Assembly: GCA_946699065.1 (NCBI GenBank)
Contig: CAMPDV010000678.1
Span: forward strand, 62,001 to 126,000
From: Loxodes magnus
Lineage: Eukaryota; Ciliophora; Karyorelictea; Loxodida; Loxodidae
Direction of reading: 5' to 3'
Length of the DNA: 64,000 nt
In this document: one piece after another, positions 47,270-58,234 of the stretch
Layout: each line of letters begins with the position of its first letter
Position numbering within the stretch: the first letter of the stretch is position 1
Notes under the pieces: generated by a model
Told to the model about the DNA's origin: nothing
Database searches by the model: none
What the model saw: only the letters and a program-made list of their open reading frames with translations
Position numbers and translations under genes: made by a program

Positions 47270-49957
47270 TCAACTCTTCTTCTCATCAAATTTACTTATT
47301 TTTAAACTTTCAAACTTTAATTCTTATGAGCCTTCATCTAATAAAAAAACTATATCTTAACTTTATTATTTTATACTTTATTCTTACTTCATCGTTTTAG
47401 ATTGGCTCTACTAACTTATATTTCCATCTTATTTTTATGGATTTCACTTTAACTTTAGTCTTTCTATCTAATTTATAAAGCTATCTATATCAGGTCTAAT
47501 GTTTTAGTCGAAAGCCAAGCATCTGTAGAATAGATCAGTTAATTCAGGTTCTTATAGTATTTCTCTGGAAAACATAGGAATCATTTTATTAATATAAACT
47601 ATTTACTTTAGTTATTCTTACTCATTTATATTTGGATAAAGCATTTCTTCATTGAATATTTCTATTCCAATACAACCTAAAGATCAGATATCACTTTTCA
47701 TAGTCAAATTTCTGTCAAATTACTCAGGAGCCATTCATTGATGTAATCCTCTTTACTTTATTGTTGTTAACCAGTTATTATTATCGAATAATCCTAAAAT
47801 AACTATTTTAGGTTAATATTTCTCATCTAGTAGAATATTTAGAGATTTTAGTTCTTTATGTATTAAGTTTCTAGAGTGAATAGCCTTTAAACCCTCCGCT
47901 ATTTAACTAAGTAAATTAAGTTTCTAGTAATATCTTAAATGAGATCCTATTTGACTTTCTTTGAATAGCTACTTAGTCTAAGTTTATTAGAATAAACTTG
48001 CAAATCACTAAAAATCTGTTAAGAGGCATAAATTGAAACTTCCTTGTTCTTAAGTATCAATAGCAACTCCTGTAAGTCTTTAAACTCTTAAGCTATTTAT
48101 TAATAGAAGTTCTTTACACTCGAAATAGAACTAATTTAGTAAAGCCTGAAGATCAGTATTTTAGTGAAATACTTTAAGTGCATAATAAGACCCATCGATA
48201 GTAATAAGATACACAATTCCATATTAATCTTTAGCTAATACTTAGTAGTTATCTAGAAATTCAATATTAGGAATTAAGATTCTAAAGTTTAATATTCTAA
48301 TTTTAGACTTACAATCATAACCTGCACCATTTTAATATAAAAGCTGTCAAATTTGTTCTAAAGTAATGGAATTCTAATGCTATAAATCTAAAGAATCATT
48401 ATCTATTTAGGGAATTTCAAGTTAGGGGTTTAATTTTTTAGCTTTAATAAAACATTAGAGTGCTTCTTTAGTTTTTTTTAAAGCTTACAAAGATAAACCT
48501 TTGTAGTAATGAGCTTTTGCATAGTTTGAATTAAGCTAAATAGCTGTGTTAAAACATTAGATTGCATCATAAAAATTTCCAAGTTTATATAGAGAAAAGC
48601 CTTTATATTTGTAAAATTCTGGGAGAATAGAATTTAACTGAATAGCTTAGTTAAAACTTTAAATAGCTTCCTAGTATTTCCCTAACTTTCCCAATGTCGA
48701 TCCTTTATTACTATGTACAGTTACATCGTTAGGATCTAGTTTAAGAGCTACATCATAACTATAAATCGCTTCTTAATATTTTCCTAACTTTTCCAATGCA
48801 AATCCTTTGTTATTATGCGCAGCTGCATAATCAGGTTCTAGTTTAAGAGCTACATCATAACTATAAATCGCTTCTTAGTATTTCCCTAACTTTTCCAATG
48901 CCGATCCTTTGTTATTATGTGCAGATGCATAATTAGGGCTTAGTTTAAGAGCAACATCATAACTCTAAATCGCTTCTTAGTATTTCCCTAACTTTCCTAA
49001 CGCCAATCCTTTGTTTTTGTGTACAGTTGCAATATTAGGGTCTAGTTTAAGAGCTAAATTATAACTCTAAATCGCTTCTTAGTATTTTCCTAAGCTTTCC
49101 AAGGTGAATCCTTTGTTATTATGTATAATTGCAATATTAGGGTCTAATTTAAGGGCTACATCATAACTATAAATCGCTTCTTAGTATTTCCCTAAGCTTT
49201 CCAAGGCGAATCCTTTGTTATTATGAAAAATTGCATTATTAGGATCTAATTTAAGAGCTACATCATAACTCTAAATCGCTTCTTAGTATTTCCCTTACTT
49301 TCCTAACGCCAATCCTTTGTTATTATGTACAGTTGCATTATTAGGATCTAGTTTAAGAGCTGCATCATAACTCTAAATTGCTTCTTAGTATTTTCCTATA
49401 TTTCCCAATGCCAATCCTTTGTTATTATGTACAGTTGCATCGTTAGGATCTAGTTTAAGAGCTACATCATAACTCTAAATCGCTTCTTAGTATTTTCCTA
49501 TATTTTCCAATGCCGATCCTTTGTTACTATATATAGTTGCAATATTAGGGCTTAACTTAAGGGCTACATTATAACTCTAAATCGCTTCTTAGTATTTCCC
49601 TAACTTTCCTAACGTCAATCCTTTGTTATTATGTACAGTTGTATTATTAGGATCTAGTTTAAGAGCTACATTATAACTCTAAATCGCTTTTTAGTATTTT
49701 CCTATATTTTCCAAGGTGAATCCTTTGTTACCATGTGCAGTTGCATCGTCAGGGTTTAGTTAAAGAGCTGTATCAAAGTTCTATATCGCTTCTTAGTATT
49801 TCCCTAACTTTCCCAATGCCAATCCTTTGTTATTATGTGCAGTTGCATCATTAGGGTCTAATATTATAGCTATATTGAAATACTCAATAGCTTCGAGATA
49901 GTTTCCTTCTTTTATTAATTAGATTCCCTTTAGATTATACTGATTTGCTTCTGACAT
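47270..49957 (-). CDS. TPR-repeat protein with C-terminal pseudokinase domain
   Basis: ATG 49957 (MSEANQYNLKGIQLIKEGNY). About fourteen to fifteen 34-residue TPRs (residues ~5-505) follow, most nearly identical: LDPND.T.HNNKGLALGKLG then KYQEAI. A kinase-like domain follows: LAKDQYGIVYLI (degenerate Gly loop), ALKVF with Lys 595, IHSRNLIHKELKSLNILL, KIVILGLF, MAPEQF (742-747), KSDIWSLGCIGIE with Trp 758 as TGA, and RCLAF..NIRPDIDSF. HRD reads HKE (700-702) and DFG reads LGL (721-723). Both catalytic Asp residues are thus lost and the domain is probably inactive, acting as a scaffold or regulator. No intron is needed. The end is either TGA 47446-47444 (837 aa), right after the C-lobe, or TGA 47272-47270 (895 aa) with a Gln-rich tail; the longer model is given. 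Confidence 0.9.
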
Positions 49958-50339
49958 CTTTATAAATGTTAATAGACAGATGATTTAAGATTGAATACTT
50001 TGTAATAGTTTATAATATTTGATTATTTGATTATTTTAATGCTTGAATATTTGAATAATGATGAAATAAAATTAAGGAAGAGATTTCTTGGTTTATAGTA
50101 GATTTAAATAGCGTAGTTAATAAGGAAATTTAGATTTAGTTAATAGATTGGTTAGTTAATTGTATATATAATAGTTATGATTTAGGTGATTGATTAGTGT
50201 TGATGATTTATATTTGCTAGTAGTAAATAGATATTTAGTTATCTACTAAATAACTAGATGCTTATTGCTTAAATAACTAAGTTGGATAATATTAATGCTA
50301 GTATCTTTTATATTTAGTGCTAATAAGCATTTATTTAAA
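49958..50339. other. Upstream region of the TPR-kinase gene
   Basis: AT-rich. Presumed promoter region; no motif identified. Confidence 0.4.
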
Positions 50340-51700
50340 TGATTCTAGATGCTTTATCTTTTTTGATTTGTTGATATTTATACTCAGATTTATTTTCATA
50401 ACTAGATCAAACTTTCAAACATATCTTAGTTTTATCTAAAAGTTTACTTTCAAACCATATTTCAACATCTATTTTCGATACTCTGACTTTGGATTTTGGA
50501 AATAAATCAAGTTCTTTAGTAGAATACAGCTTTAATTTAAGGTTTAACTTTTAAGCCTCCACAATTAGGCTCTTTTTGATACTCAGACTTGATTTAAAGC
50601 TATCAAGTTAATCGGAGAAAAGTTTTACTTTTAAGCCTTTATATAATGCTTATTATCGATATAGACTTATTTATTGAACTAGATCAAGCTTTCAAGCAGA
50701 TCTTAATTTTACCTCCACGTTTAAATTTCAATCTTTTTTATTTAATCTACTTGTTTCTTTATTCAGTTATTTTAGAACTGGATAAAGTTCTAGATTAGAA
50801 CGAAGATTTTTCTTAGGTTTAGCATTCAAGATTTATCTCTTTTGCTATTAACGATAATCAAATTTATTTTTATAACAGAATCAAGCTTTAAAGTAAACTG
50901 ATATTTTCTCAAGAATAGACTTAAAAGCCTTAGATCTTCGACTAATTTTAATACTGAAACCTAATTTTTAGAATTAGATAAAGCTTTAAAGTATAACGAG
51001 ATTTTCATTTAAGTTAAGTTTTCAAAAAATTAGATATTTTTTCTTGTTTCCCTAGTCAGACCTAAATTTTAAACCTCTGAAATAAAACTAAGTTTTCTCA
51101 AAGTTAAAATTTCAAGGATCAATTATTTCGCCAATTTTTTATTTCAGGCCTATTTATAGAACTAGTCAAACTCTAAATTTGATTGAATTTTAACCCCACA
51201 TTTAACTTTTAAACTTTCATATATGTCTGTTTTCGATATTCTATCTTTATTTTTAGAACTAGATCAAACTTTACGTTAGAACGAAATTTTTTCTTATGTT
51301 TAACTTTCAAATCTTATTTCTTATCTAATATTATTACTCAGACTTGTTTTCAGAACTAGATCAACCTCTTAATTTGATGGAGCTTTTTTCTATTTTTACC
51401 TTTCAAGCATTGATTCATCGGTACTTTTCGATACTCAGACTTATTTTCAGAATTAGATCAAGCTCTAAGAAAAGCAGTTTTTTTTCCTTATGTTTAACAT
51501 TTCCAAGCCTTTCATTTCTTTAGCTAGTTTCATTTTTCAGCTTCTTTAAAAAATAGATAAAACTCTACTCTAGAACTAGTTCTGTCTAGAGATTTAACTT
51601 TCAAGCATTAATTCATTTGCTAGTTTCATTATTCAGATTTAATTTTATAGCAAAATTAACTCTTCGCTTCTTCAAAAATATCTAAAGTAAATACTTATAT
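50340..51700 (+). repeat. Degenerate tandem array, right
   Basis: Roughly 100-160-bp imperfect units with recurring TTCGATACTCAGACTTATTT, TCAGAACTAGATCAA and TTTAACTTTCAAGC. It is oriented opposite to the array at 43560-45180 and lies immediately 5' of the TPR-kinase gene. Whether the units encode a repetitive protein on the minus strand (frames with SENKSEYRK-like pieces) cannot be decided. Period and copy number need a dot plot. Confidence 0.55.
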
Positions 51701-52679
51701 TTTCTTAACTCACCTCTTCAGGACTTAATCTAAATGCTACATAAATACATCTAAGCTTCTTTATATTTATAAGCAAGTTAAATGAATTTTATTTATATTT
51801 ACAATCCATAAGATGTACATTCTTACACCCTATAGCTTTTCATTACACTTTTAACATTTAAAATTTATCATCAATACAGTATGTCATTTTCATATGTTAC
51901 ATGCTAATATTACTTATTTCACTAAAGGTTGATGGAGAAGTGTTTTGATTCTTAGTTGACATTCTTTAGTTTTAAGTAATTGCTAATCTAAGATTTTAAT
52001 ATGCCACTGTTCCTATCAAAAGGCAAGATTTGATCTAAAATTTTTGCCTTTAATGCCAATTTCCTTAATTTTATTAAGGAAGAAACAGCAGGTTAATGAG
52101 ATTAATTACTTATATACAATGAAAGAATCAGATTTAAATTCATTCTTCTAATCATAACTCTAAAGCTCCCTTAAAAGAATATCAGCAGTCTTCTCTGTTA
52201 AGAAGATCAAAAACCCTTCAGTCAATAAAGAGCAATTTAAAAAAGGAGAGAGGCATTATGACTCTAGTAAAGTCTTTATTTTGACTGCCTTATAGATTAT
52301 TAGTAAACTTTGTTTAAATTATAATATAAGTCGTTTAGTTACTCGTTAGCAACGATATTGGAAAAACATTACTTTCATAAGATAGAAGCGTCATTCGCAG
52401 GAGATATGAAAGATAGACTTCTTAAAAAAGCTTCTGCTTTGTATTTTATTTTAAGCGAATTTTACTAAACTTAGACCTTATAAATTTGATAGCTAATGAA
52501 AAAAAGCAACCAGATATGGAGTGAAAAAGTTGAAGAAAGTTGAGCATAAAGGAAGCCAAGTACATAAATGGAAGATTAAATCGTATGCCCCAGTCTTCTT
52601 AGCTGAATAAAAACTTGAAATGGTCTTAAATATTTTTACTTAGTTTTAATTTTCTAGAAGTAATTTGTTTTGGTTGATT
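51701..52679. other. Spacer
   Basis: No recognised gene or repeat. Confidence 0.45.
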
Positions 52680-55640
52680 TAATGAAGTTCTTATTTTATT
52701 AGCTTATAGATTTTAGATTTTATTTAGCTTTTAATCATATTAGTCTTGTTAACCTTACCTTAAATAATATTTAACTAGCTTCAATTTTATCGTCTAACAA
52801 CACCTAGTATGATTAAAAATGTGGTCCTTAATTTGCTAAAGTAAAATAGCTTATAAATAGAATAAATTTTTAGTTTTAGTTAAAGAGATGTAGAGTAAGT
52901 TAAAGCTAAAGGCTTAATATTAAGAGAGATAGTAAGTTTAGTATAAATAAGTAATTTTGAAAGGCTTAATTTATAGCTATTATATAAGGTAGTCTGCTTT
53001 TAGTAGTTAGAGACTTAATTTTAGTTTGAAATAGATTAATTAAATAACTAGAAACTTAATTTTAGTTTAGTTGATTTATTTTATAATGGTAATTGATGTG
53101 AGTATCTGATTAGTAGAAATGAGATAATGCAATCTAATACAATTTAAATAAAGATAAGTAGCTAAAATAAGATATAATTTTAGTTTATGCTTGGCTTTTA
53201 ATTAAGCATTATATATAATTAATTAATTTTTTAATTTTTAAATCTAAATATGAGTTCTTAATTCATTTTCACTATCCTTTCATCTTTTTTTCACTTATCT
53301 TAGATTATATTCAACTTTTCTCTAAATTCCTCTTGCTTTCCCTTGCTAAATTTCTATTTTCTTTTTCTAGTTAATTCATTATTTAATAATTTATGTTCAT
53401 TAGATCCCAAAAATATTTGCCGATTACTTTTTAATATGATAAAATTCTTTCTATATATTCTTTCTTCTTTTTTCTAATATTTTTAATGTAATCTTTTACT
53501 ATAAAATCTATTAATTACCTCAGTTTTTCTAATTGATTACTTATTCAGTATTCAAATTTGTAACTGCCTTATATAATGTGTATTAGTTCAAAGTTTGGTA
53601 GATCTACTAGTTCTAGCCTTTTATTGAGATAAATGTTATACAATTAATATTTACATTTTTCTCTTTCTTCCATATATTATTCGCATGTACTTATGATATG
53701 ATTTTCATCTTCTACATCATTATTGCAGAATTTGCAAATTGATGATGTGCTATAAAGTAAAGCAAGAAGAATTGCTTATTAGGAACCGAAAGATATAGAA
53801 TAATAGTAGACTAATAAAATGTATTAAGAGTAAATAATAATCTATTAGATTAGTTTTAAATAGCTTATACTAGCTAATCTAATACTTATATAATCTCATA
53901 CCTAGTACTAAGAAACATACTAAGCTAAGTTTAGTCTTTCTATTAACTCATAAAATAATAATACAAGATAAACATATTTTATTTCTTAAAAGCTTATAAT
54001 TTCTTAGCGTCAAACAAGTAATTTTAAGAAAGAGAGTGATAATAGTGGTAGCTATGTTTTTAGTAAGAAAGTGGATAATTAAAAGATTTTATCTTATAAA
54101 TTAGAAATTTAAATGCTTTGCTTTAAATAATATGATGTTTCTTAATCTCTATTTAAACTAGTTAATAAGAAACTTATTTTATTTCATTTTTATTAGTAAA
54201 AAGCTTATAGAAGTCTTTATTAAATGCAAGTGAAAGATAATAATTAGTAACAGTAGCTTTAAAAAATTGTAATATTTACTTATCATTTAAAAGGGTCTAT
54301 AAAGAAATAAGGTTTTCTTATTAAGAGTCTTTTATTTAAAGCGCAAATAAGTTGTAATTACTAAATGAATATTAAGGTTATTATAATAAGGATATCAATT
54401 CTTCGTTATAAACTTTTGATATAATAATTTATCCTTTCATTTAAAAGTAAAGAGTATAAAATAATTAAAATTGAAAAAGCTTTTACATTGTACTATCTAT
54501 CTTGTTATAAGACTAAAATAGAAAAATAAATGTTTAAGAAATAGGATATTTATAAGTATGCTTAATAAATAATTTTATTGTTTAATTGTATTGAAATTAA
54601 GTAAGTAAAATTTATTGAGTTATTTTAATTAAATAGTTATTAAAGTAAGTTATAAAAATAAAAATGGAGATAAAAGAAAAGCAATTTACTAAAATTATTT
54701 TTTTAAGAAAGCTCCTAAGAGCGAGAAGCCACATTCTAGGGAAAATATCGCTTCTATATTTTAAGTATGAGATTCTGCCCAATTTATGTTACTAAAAAAT
54801 AATAAATGGGATTAATTACACAAAAGTAAAGTTATTTTTTTAGTTTTTTTAGACTAAGTCATCACTGGTCACACTTCAGCTATTTTATCGGTAGTCATAT
54901 CAAGGGATATGAATTGAATTGTATCAGGTTTAGATTATCCTGAAAATTCTATCAAGATTTGGAATTTCCAGACAGGTACGCTCCAAAGAACTATAACAGG
55001 ACATACCTATGGAGTTTTTTCATTAGTAATCTCCCTTGACTCTAGCTATATAGTATCAGGTTCTGGTGACAGAACTATAAAGATCTGTAATTTCTACAAT
55101 GGAAATCTCATAAGAACTTTGTTGGGGCATACTTCTACAGTTTTATCGATGGTAATCTCCTATGAATCTAGATACATTATATCAGATTCTGCTGATAAAA
55201 CAATAAAGATTTGGGATTTCTAGACTGGTTAGAATGTGCGAATTCTTACTGGGCATTCGGGTTATGTTTGATCGGTGATAGTGTCTAAGGATAATAGATA
55301 TATAATATCGGGTTCTGAGGCAGGACTATAAAGATATGGGACTTTTCATTTGGTTATTATATTGTACTCTTTCAGGTCACTCAAGTTATGTACGTAATAT
55401 ATAGTTAAGTGTTGATTCGAGTGTAATCTTTTCTGGTTCATGGAACAATCTAATCAAGATCTGGAATTTTGAAACGGGAGAAAGTATCTAGACATTATAA
55501 GGGCATACAAATTCAATAAATTCTATAGCATTGAGTGTAGATAAAAAATGGTTAGTATCGGGAGGATGGGACAATACGATTCGAAAGTGGAGGTTTTCGA
55601 GTTGAGTGTTTTTGATTTGACTTAGATTAATTTTCATTTT
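52680..55640 (+). repeat. Segmental duplication carrying WD40 copy 4
   Basis: Upstream part 52680-54060 is homologous to 36830-38700 and lacks the ~510-bp insertion found there. It continues into the WD40 gene. More diverged than copies 1-3, consistent with being the oldest or least constrained member. Confidence 0.85.
54664..55605 (+). pseudogene. WD40-repeat gene, copy 4, frameshifted
   Basis: Starts MEIKEKQFTK at ATG 54664 and ends KWRFSS then TGA 55603-55605, but is one blade shorter than the others. Compared with copy 3 it has single-base losses near 54822 (end of exon 1), 55318 (SGS..GTIKIW region) and 55360. The intron equivalent is 54826-54852 (27 nt). WD40 signatures IKIWNFQTG and IKIWDFQTG remain clear. 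Probably a pseudogene, unless the indels are sequencing errors. Confidence 0.75.
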
Positions 55641-55755
55641 AAGATATTAATAAGTTCATATGAATGCCTAATTATTTTTAAGTATTTTGTTGGTTTTATG
55701 AAGTGTATAGTTTTTATGTTTTATTAAAAGTTGTATATAGAAAAATTCCAAAAAA

Positions 55756-56613
55756 ATGAAGTCTTAAAATCTTGTTCCCTGCTTTTTCTTGAGCAAAGAA
55801 GAGAAAAAAGCTCTAGAGAAAAAGCAGGCATAAAAAAAGTATCAAGAGTCTTCTTCTCCCCACTTACAAAACTAATAGAGAACCTAATAACTATAATAAA
55901 CACCTCCTAAAGTAATAAAAAGAAAGGAATCTAATATAATAACAGGAAAAGAACTTCCATCAACGATAATTAAAAAGGAAATTAATATTTAACAGTTAGT
56001 ATTTGAAATATCCAATCTCTAGGAAGAGATTAAAGTGCTTAAGTAGGAAAATTAAGAACTAAGAAACTTATTATTGCTTGGATAAGATAACTTAGAGATT
56101 AGAATTATTAATTAAGAAAGGGAACTCCAAGCATATTGGAACATTTAAACTGAACATAGATAAGAAACAGCAAGGCTTGGAAATATCGTATAAAAACAAG
56201 AGTTGGAGTTTATTAAGCAAAAGAATATTAGCACAAACATAACTAATTAGACAAATTAGATGGAATTAGAATAAAAAGAGATTATAAATCGAAAACCAAT
56301 CAGGTAAGTAAGGAAGAAATGCTACTACTGTAAGAGTAAGTGACATTTGTACAAAAATTGCTAAAAATTTTAGAATTTCAAGAAAAAATTTTGGCGTAAA
56401 GAATAAGAAAAATACTAGAGGCTCTATTGCAACTAGCATGGAGATATTTACAGAAGAAAATGATGTGAAGTACCTTTTGAAATAATAAGAACAAGAAATC
56501 AAAGAAACTGAGAAGACCTTAGTGAAGATAATTTCATTAGAAAATCAAGAATGATGAGAAGTGTTGCTGATAAAACAACTTATTTTAAACGGTGTCCAGA
56601 TTGGCACTGTTGA
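55756..56613 (+). CDS. Coiled-coil CCHC zinc-knuckle protein
   Basis: ATG 55756 to TGA 56611-56613, 285 codons, one exon. Basic Gln-rich N-terminus, then a long coiled coil (LVFEISNLQEEIKVLKQENQ, then ELRNLLLLGQDNLEIRIINQ). The zinc knuckle CYYCKSKWHLYKNC (C-x2-C-x4-H-x4-C, near residues 187-200) follows, then RLYCNQHGDIYRRK. Three internal TGA codons read as Trp (SKWHL, RKWCEV, RNWEDL). The knuckle and the YCNQ.G..YR.K block match the C-terminus of the gene at 6924-9191, defining a small family. A single CCHC knuckle suggests nucleic-acid binding, as in Gag or LINE ORF1 proteins and RBBP6. No RT is encoded next to it in the same orientation. Confidence 0.8.
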
Positions 56614-57429
56614 ACATTTTAATTTCATTATTATTATTTAAAAGTTGTATATTCTTAAGTTATTCTTAATTTATGATTAATTTTATTATGTAGATTATAT
56701 GTTTTATATCTTGATTAGAAGTTTGCGAAAGTATGTGATTTAACAAGTGTATGTTAAATTATATTTTAAATATATTTATAAGCATTTAAAAAATTGATTA
56801 ATATTTTTATTTTTTGTTATTTTATTTTAAATTGAATTTTTAAATATTAGTAATAGTAATTATTTATAACTACTTATAATAATTATTTATTATTATTGTG
56901 ATTATTAAATTTTAATTTTTATGTTTAATATGTTTAGTTTCTGATTATTAAATAATTTTTCCTATAGTAAGTTTTTTATTTATCTTTTCAATTTTAGAAT
57001 ATGAATTTCGATAAATTAAAAATTTGTTTTTACTCAGCGTTTTACACTAGAGGACATTTTCGGGAAGAAATGATTTTTTTATTTCGGGACAAAATCTTAA
57101 ATAGGAATAAAAACCCTAAATAAGAATAAAAATTTTGAAAATAGTGTTTAAAATAGTTTTGACAATTATTTTTAACAACTTTTCAGCAAATAATTTTGAA
57201 AATAACTATCTAACATCTTTTAAAATAAAACTTAGAAATTAATTTTAAAAAATTTAGAACATTTTTAAGGAAAAATTTTTGATAATTATTTAGATAAAAA
57301 TTTTTACCAATAGTTTATAAATTAAGATACCAAATATTAAGCTTATGAACTTCTTAACACATTGCTAAATAAGTTTGATGAGAATTCACATATACTGATA
57401 GAAGATTTAAACACTCTTTTATTAGATTT
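56614..57429. other. AT-rich spacer
   Basis: Near 57030-57120 it resembles DNA of the inverted-repeat-2 outer flank (TTTATTTCGGGA...AATAGGAATAAAA, compare 28085-28120), a trace of the wider WD40 segmental family. No gene. Confidence 0.45.
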
Positions 57430-57720
57430 TTTAGATAATTCTGAAAAGTCATAATGGACCAATTTACTATTGTTGTATTGCTATATAGTAATTTGATTCT
57501 TTGAAAATAAAAAAAATAATTTAGGTTCAAATGTAAAGTTCGAGTATTAGTTACGCATGAAAAGGATTAAAAGTAGATGAAGGAGTTAATAAATGAAAAA
57601 AAGTAAATTTTCGTATAAAATCACTAAAAATCTTATGTAAAGAATCCAAATGAATCTAAAAAAACAATAAATAAAAAAGAAAAATAATATGATGAGAAAC
57701 AAACCATTTAGTAATAAAGT
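57430..57720 (+). mobile_element. Highly degraded LINE fragment (copy E)
   Basis: Aligns by eye with copy C from motif B (TCATAATGGACCAATTTACT compared with TCATGGACCAGTTTTAGCAT) to beyond the catalytic motif, which is deleted (runs from TTACGCATGAAAAGGAT straight to AGTAGATGAAGGAG). An old remnant. Confidence 0.6.
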
Positions 57721-57890
57721 GTAAGCTAGAGAATAATTAAAGAACTAATTTTAAGCAAATTTTAACTTTTATGAAATTATGTTATTCAATCTTAAAATGA
57801 CAAACATTAAATAAATCTTTAAAAATTTAATTAAAAAAATTTAACTATAAAATATCTAAGTAAGAATCGAATTTCGAAGATATAAAAAAA

Positions 57891-58160
57891 ATGATTTCAT
57901 AACTTATTGATAAAAGAGAAAATAACAGTGACAAAAAGGAATTAAAAAAGAAGTTAGAATTTCAGTTTTAAATAAATTATAAAAACTTTGAGATATGGAA
58001 TTAAATTATTTTGAATAAGTAAGAGGATAGCATTAGAATAAAAAATGAAGAAGAAAAGTCTGAAGAGAAATTAGAAATTCAGTTTTAAAGGAAGTTTTAA
58101 CAGCTTCGAGATATTGAATTCAAGAAGTTTGAAGAATTAAAAGGAAAGTATTAAGTATGA
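57891..58160 (+). CDS. Small coiled-coil protein, unrecognised
   Basis: ATG 57891 (MISQLIDKRENNSDKKELKK) to TGA 58158-58160, 89 codons with no internal TGA. It contains two similar blocks, KKLEFQFQINYKNFEIWN and EKLEIQFQRKFQQLRDIEFK, an internal duplication supporting coding. Strongly charged and helical. It may also be a relic of a LINE C-terminal tail, which in copy D is similarly acidic. Confidence 0.4.
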
Positions 58161-58234
58161 AAAGTAAAAAAGAAAAGTAAGAAAAGAAATAAGTATTTAA
58201 TTTTAACTAAAATTGTCTTGGGACATCTTTTCAT

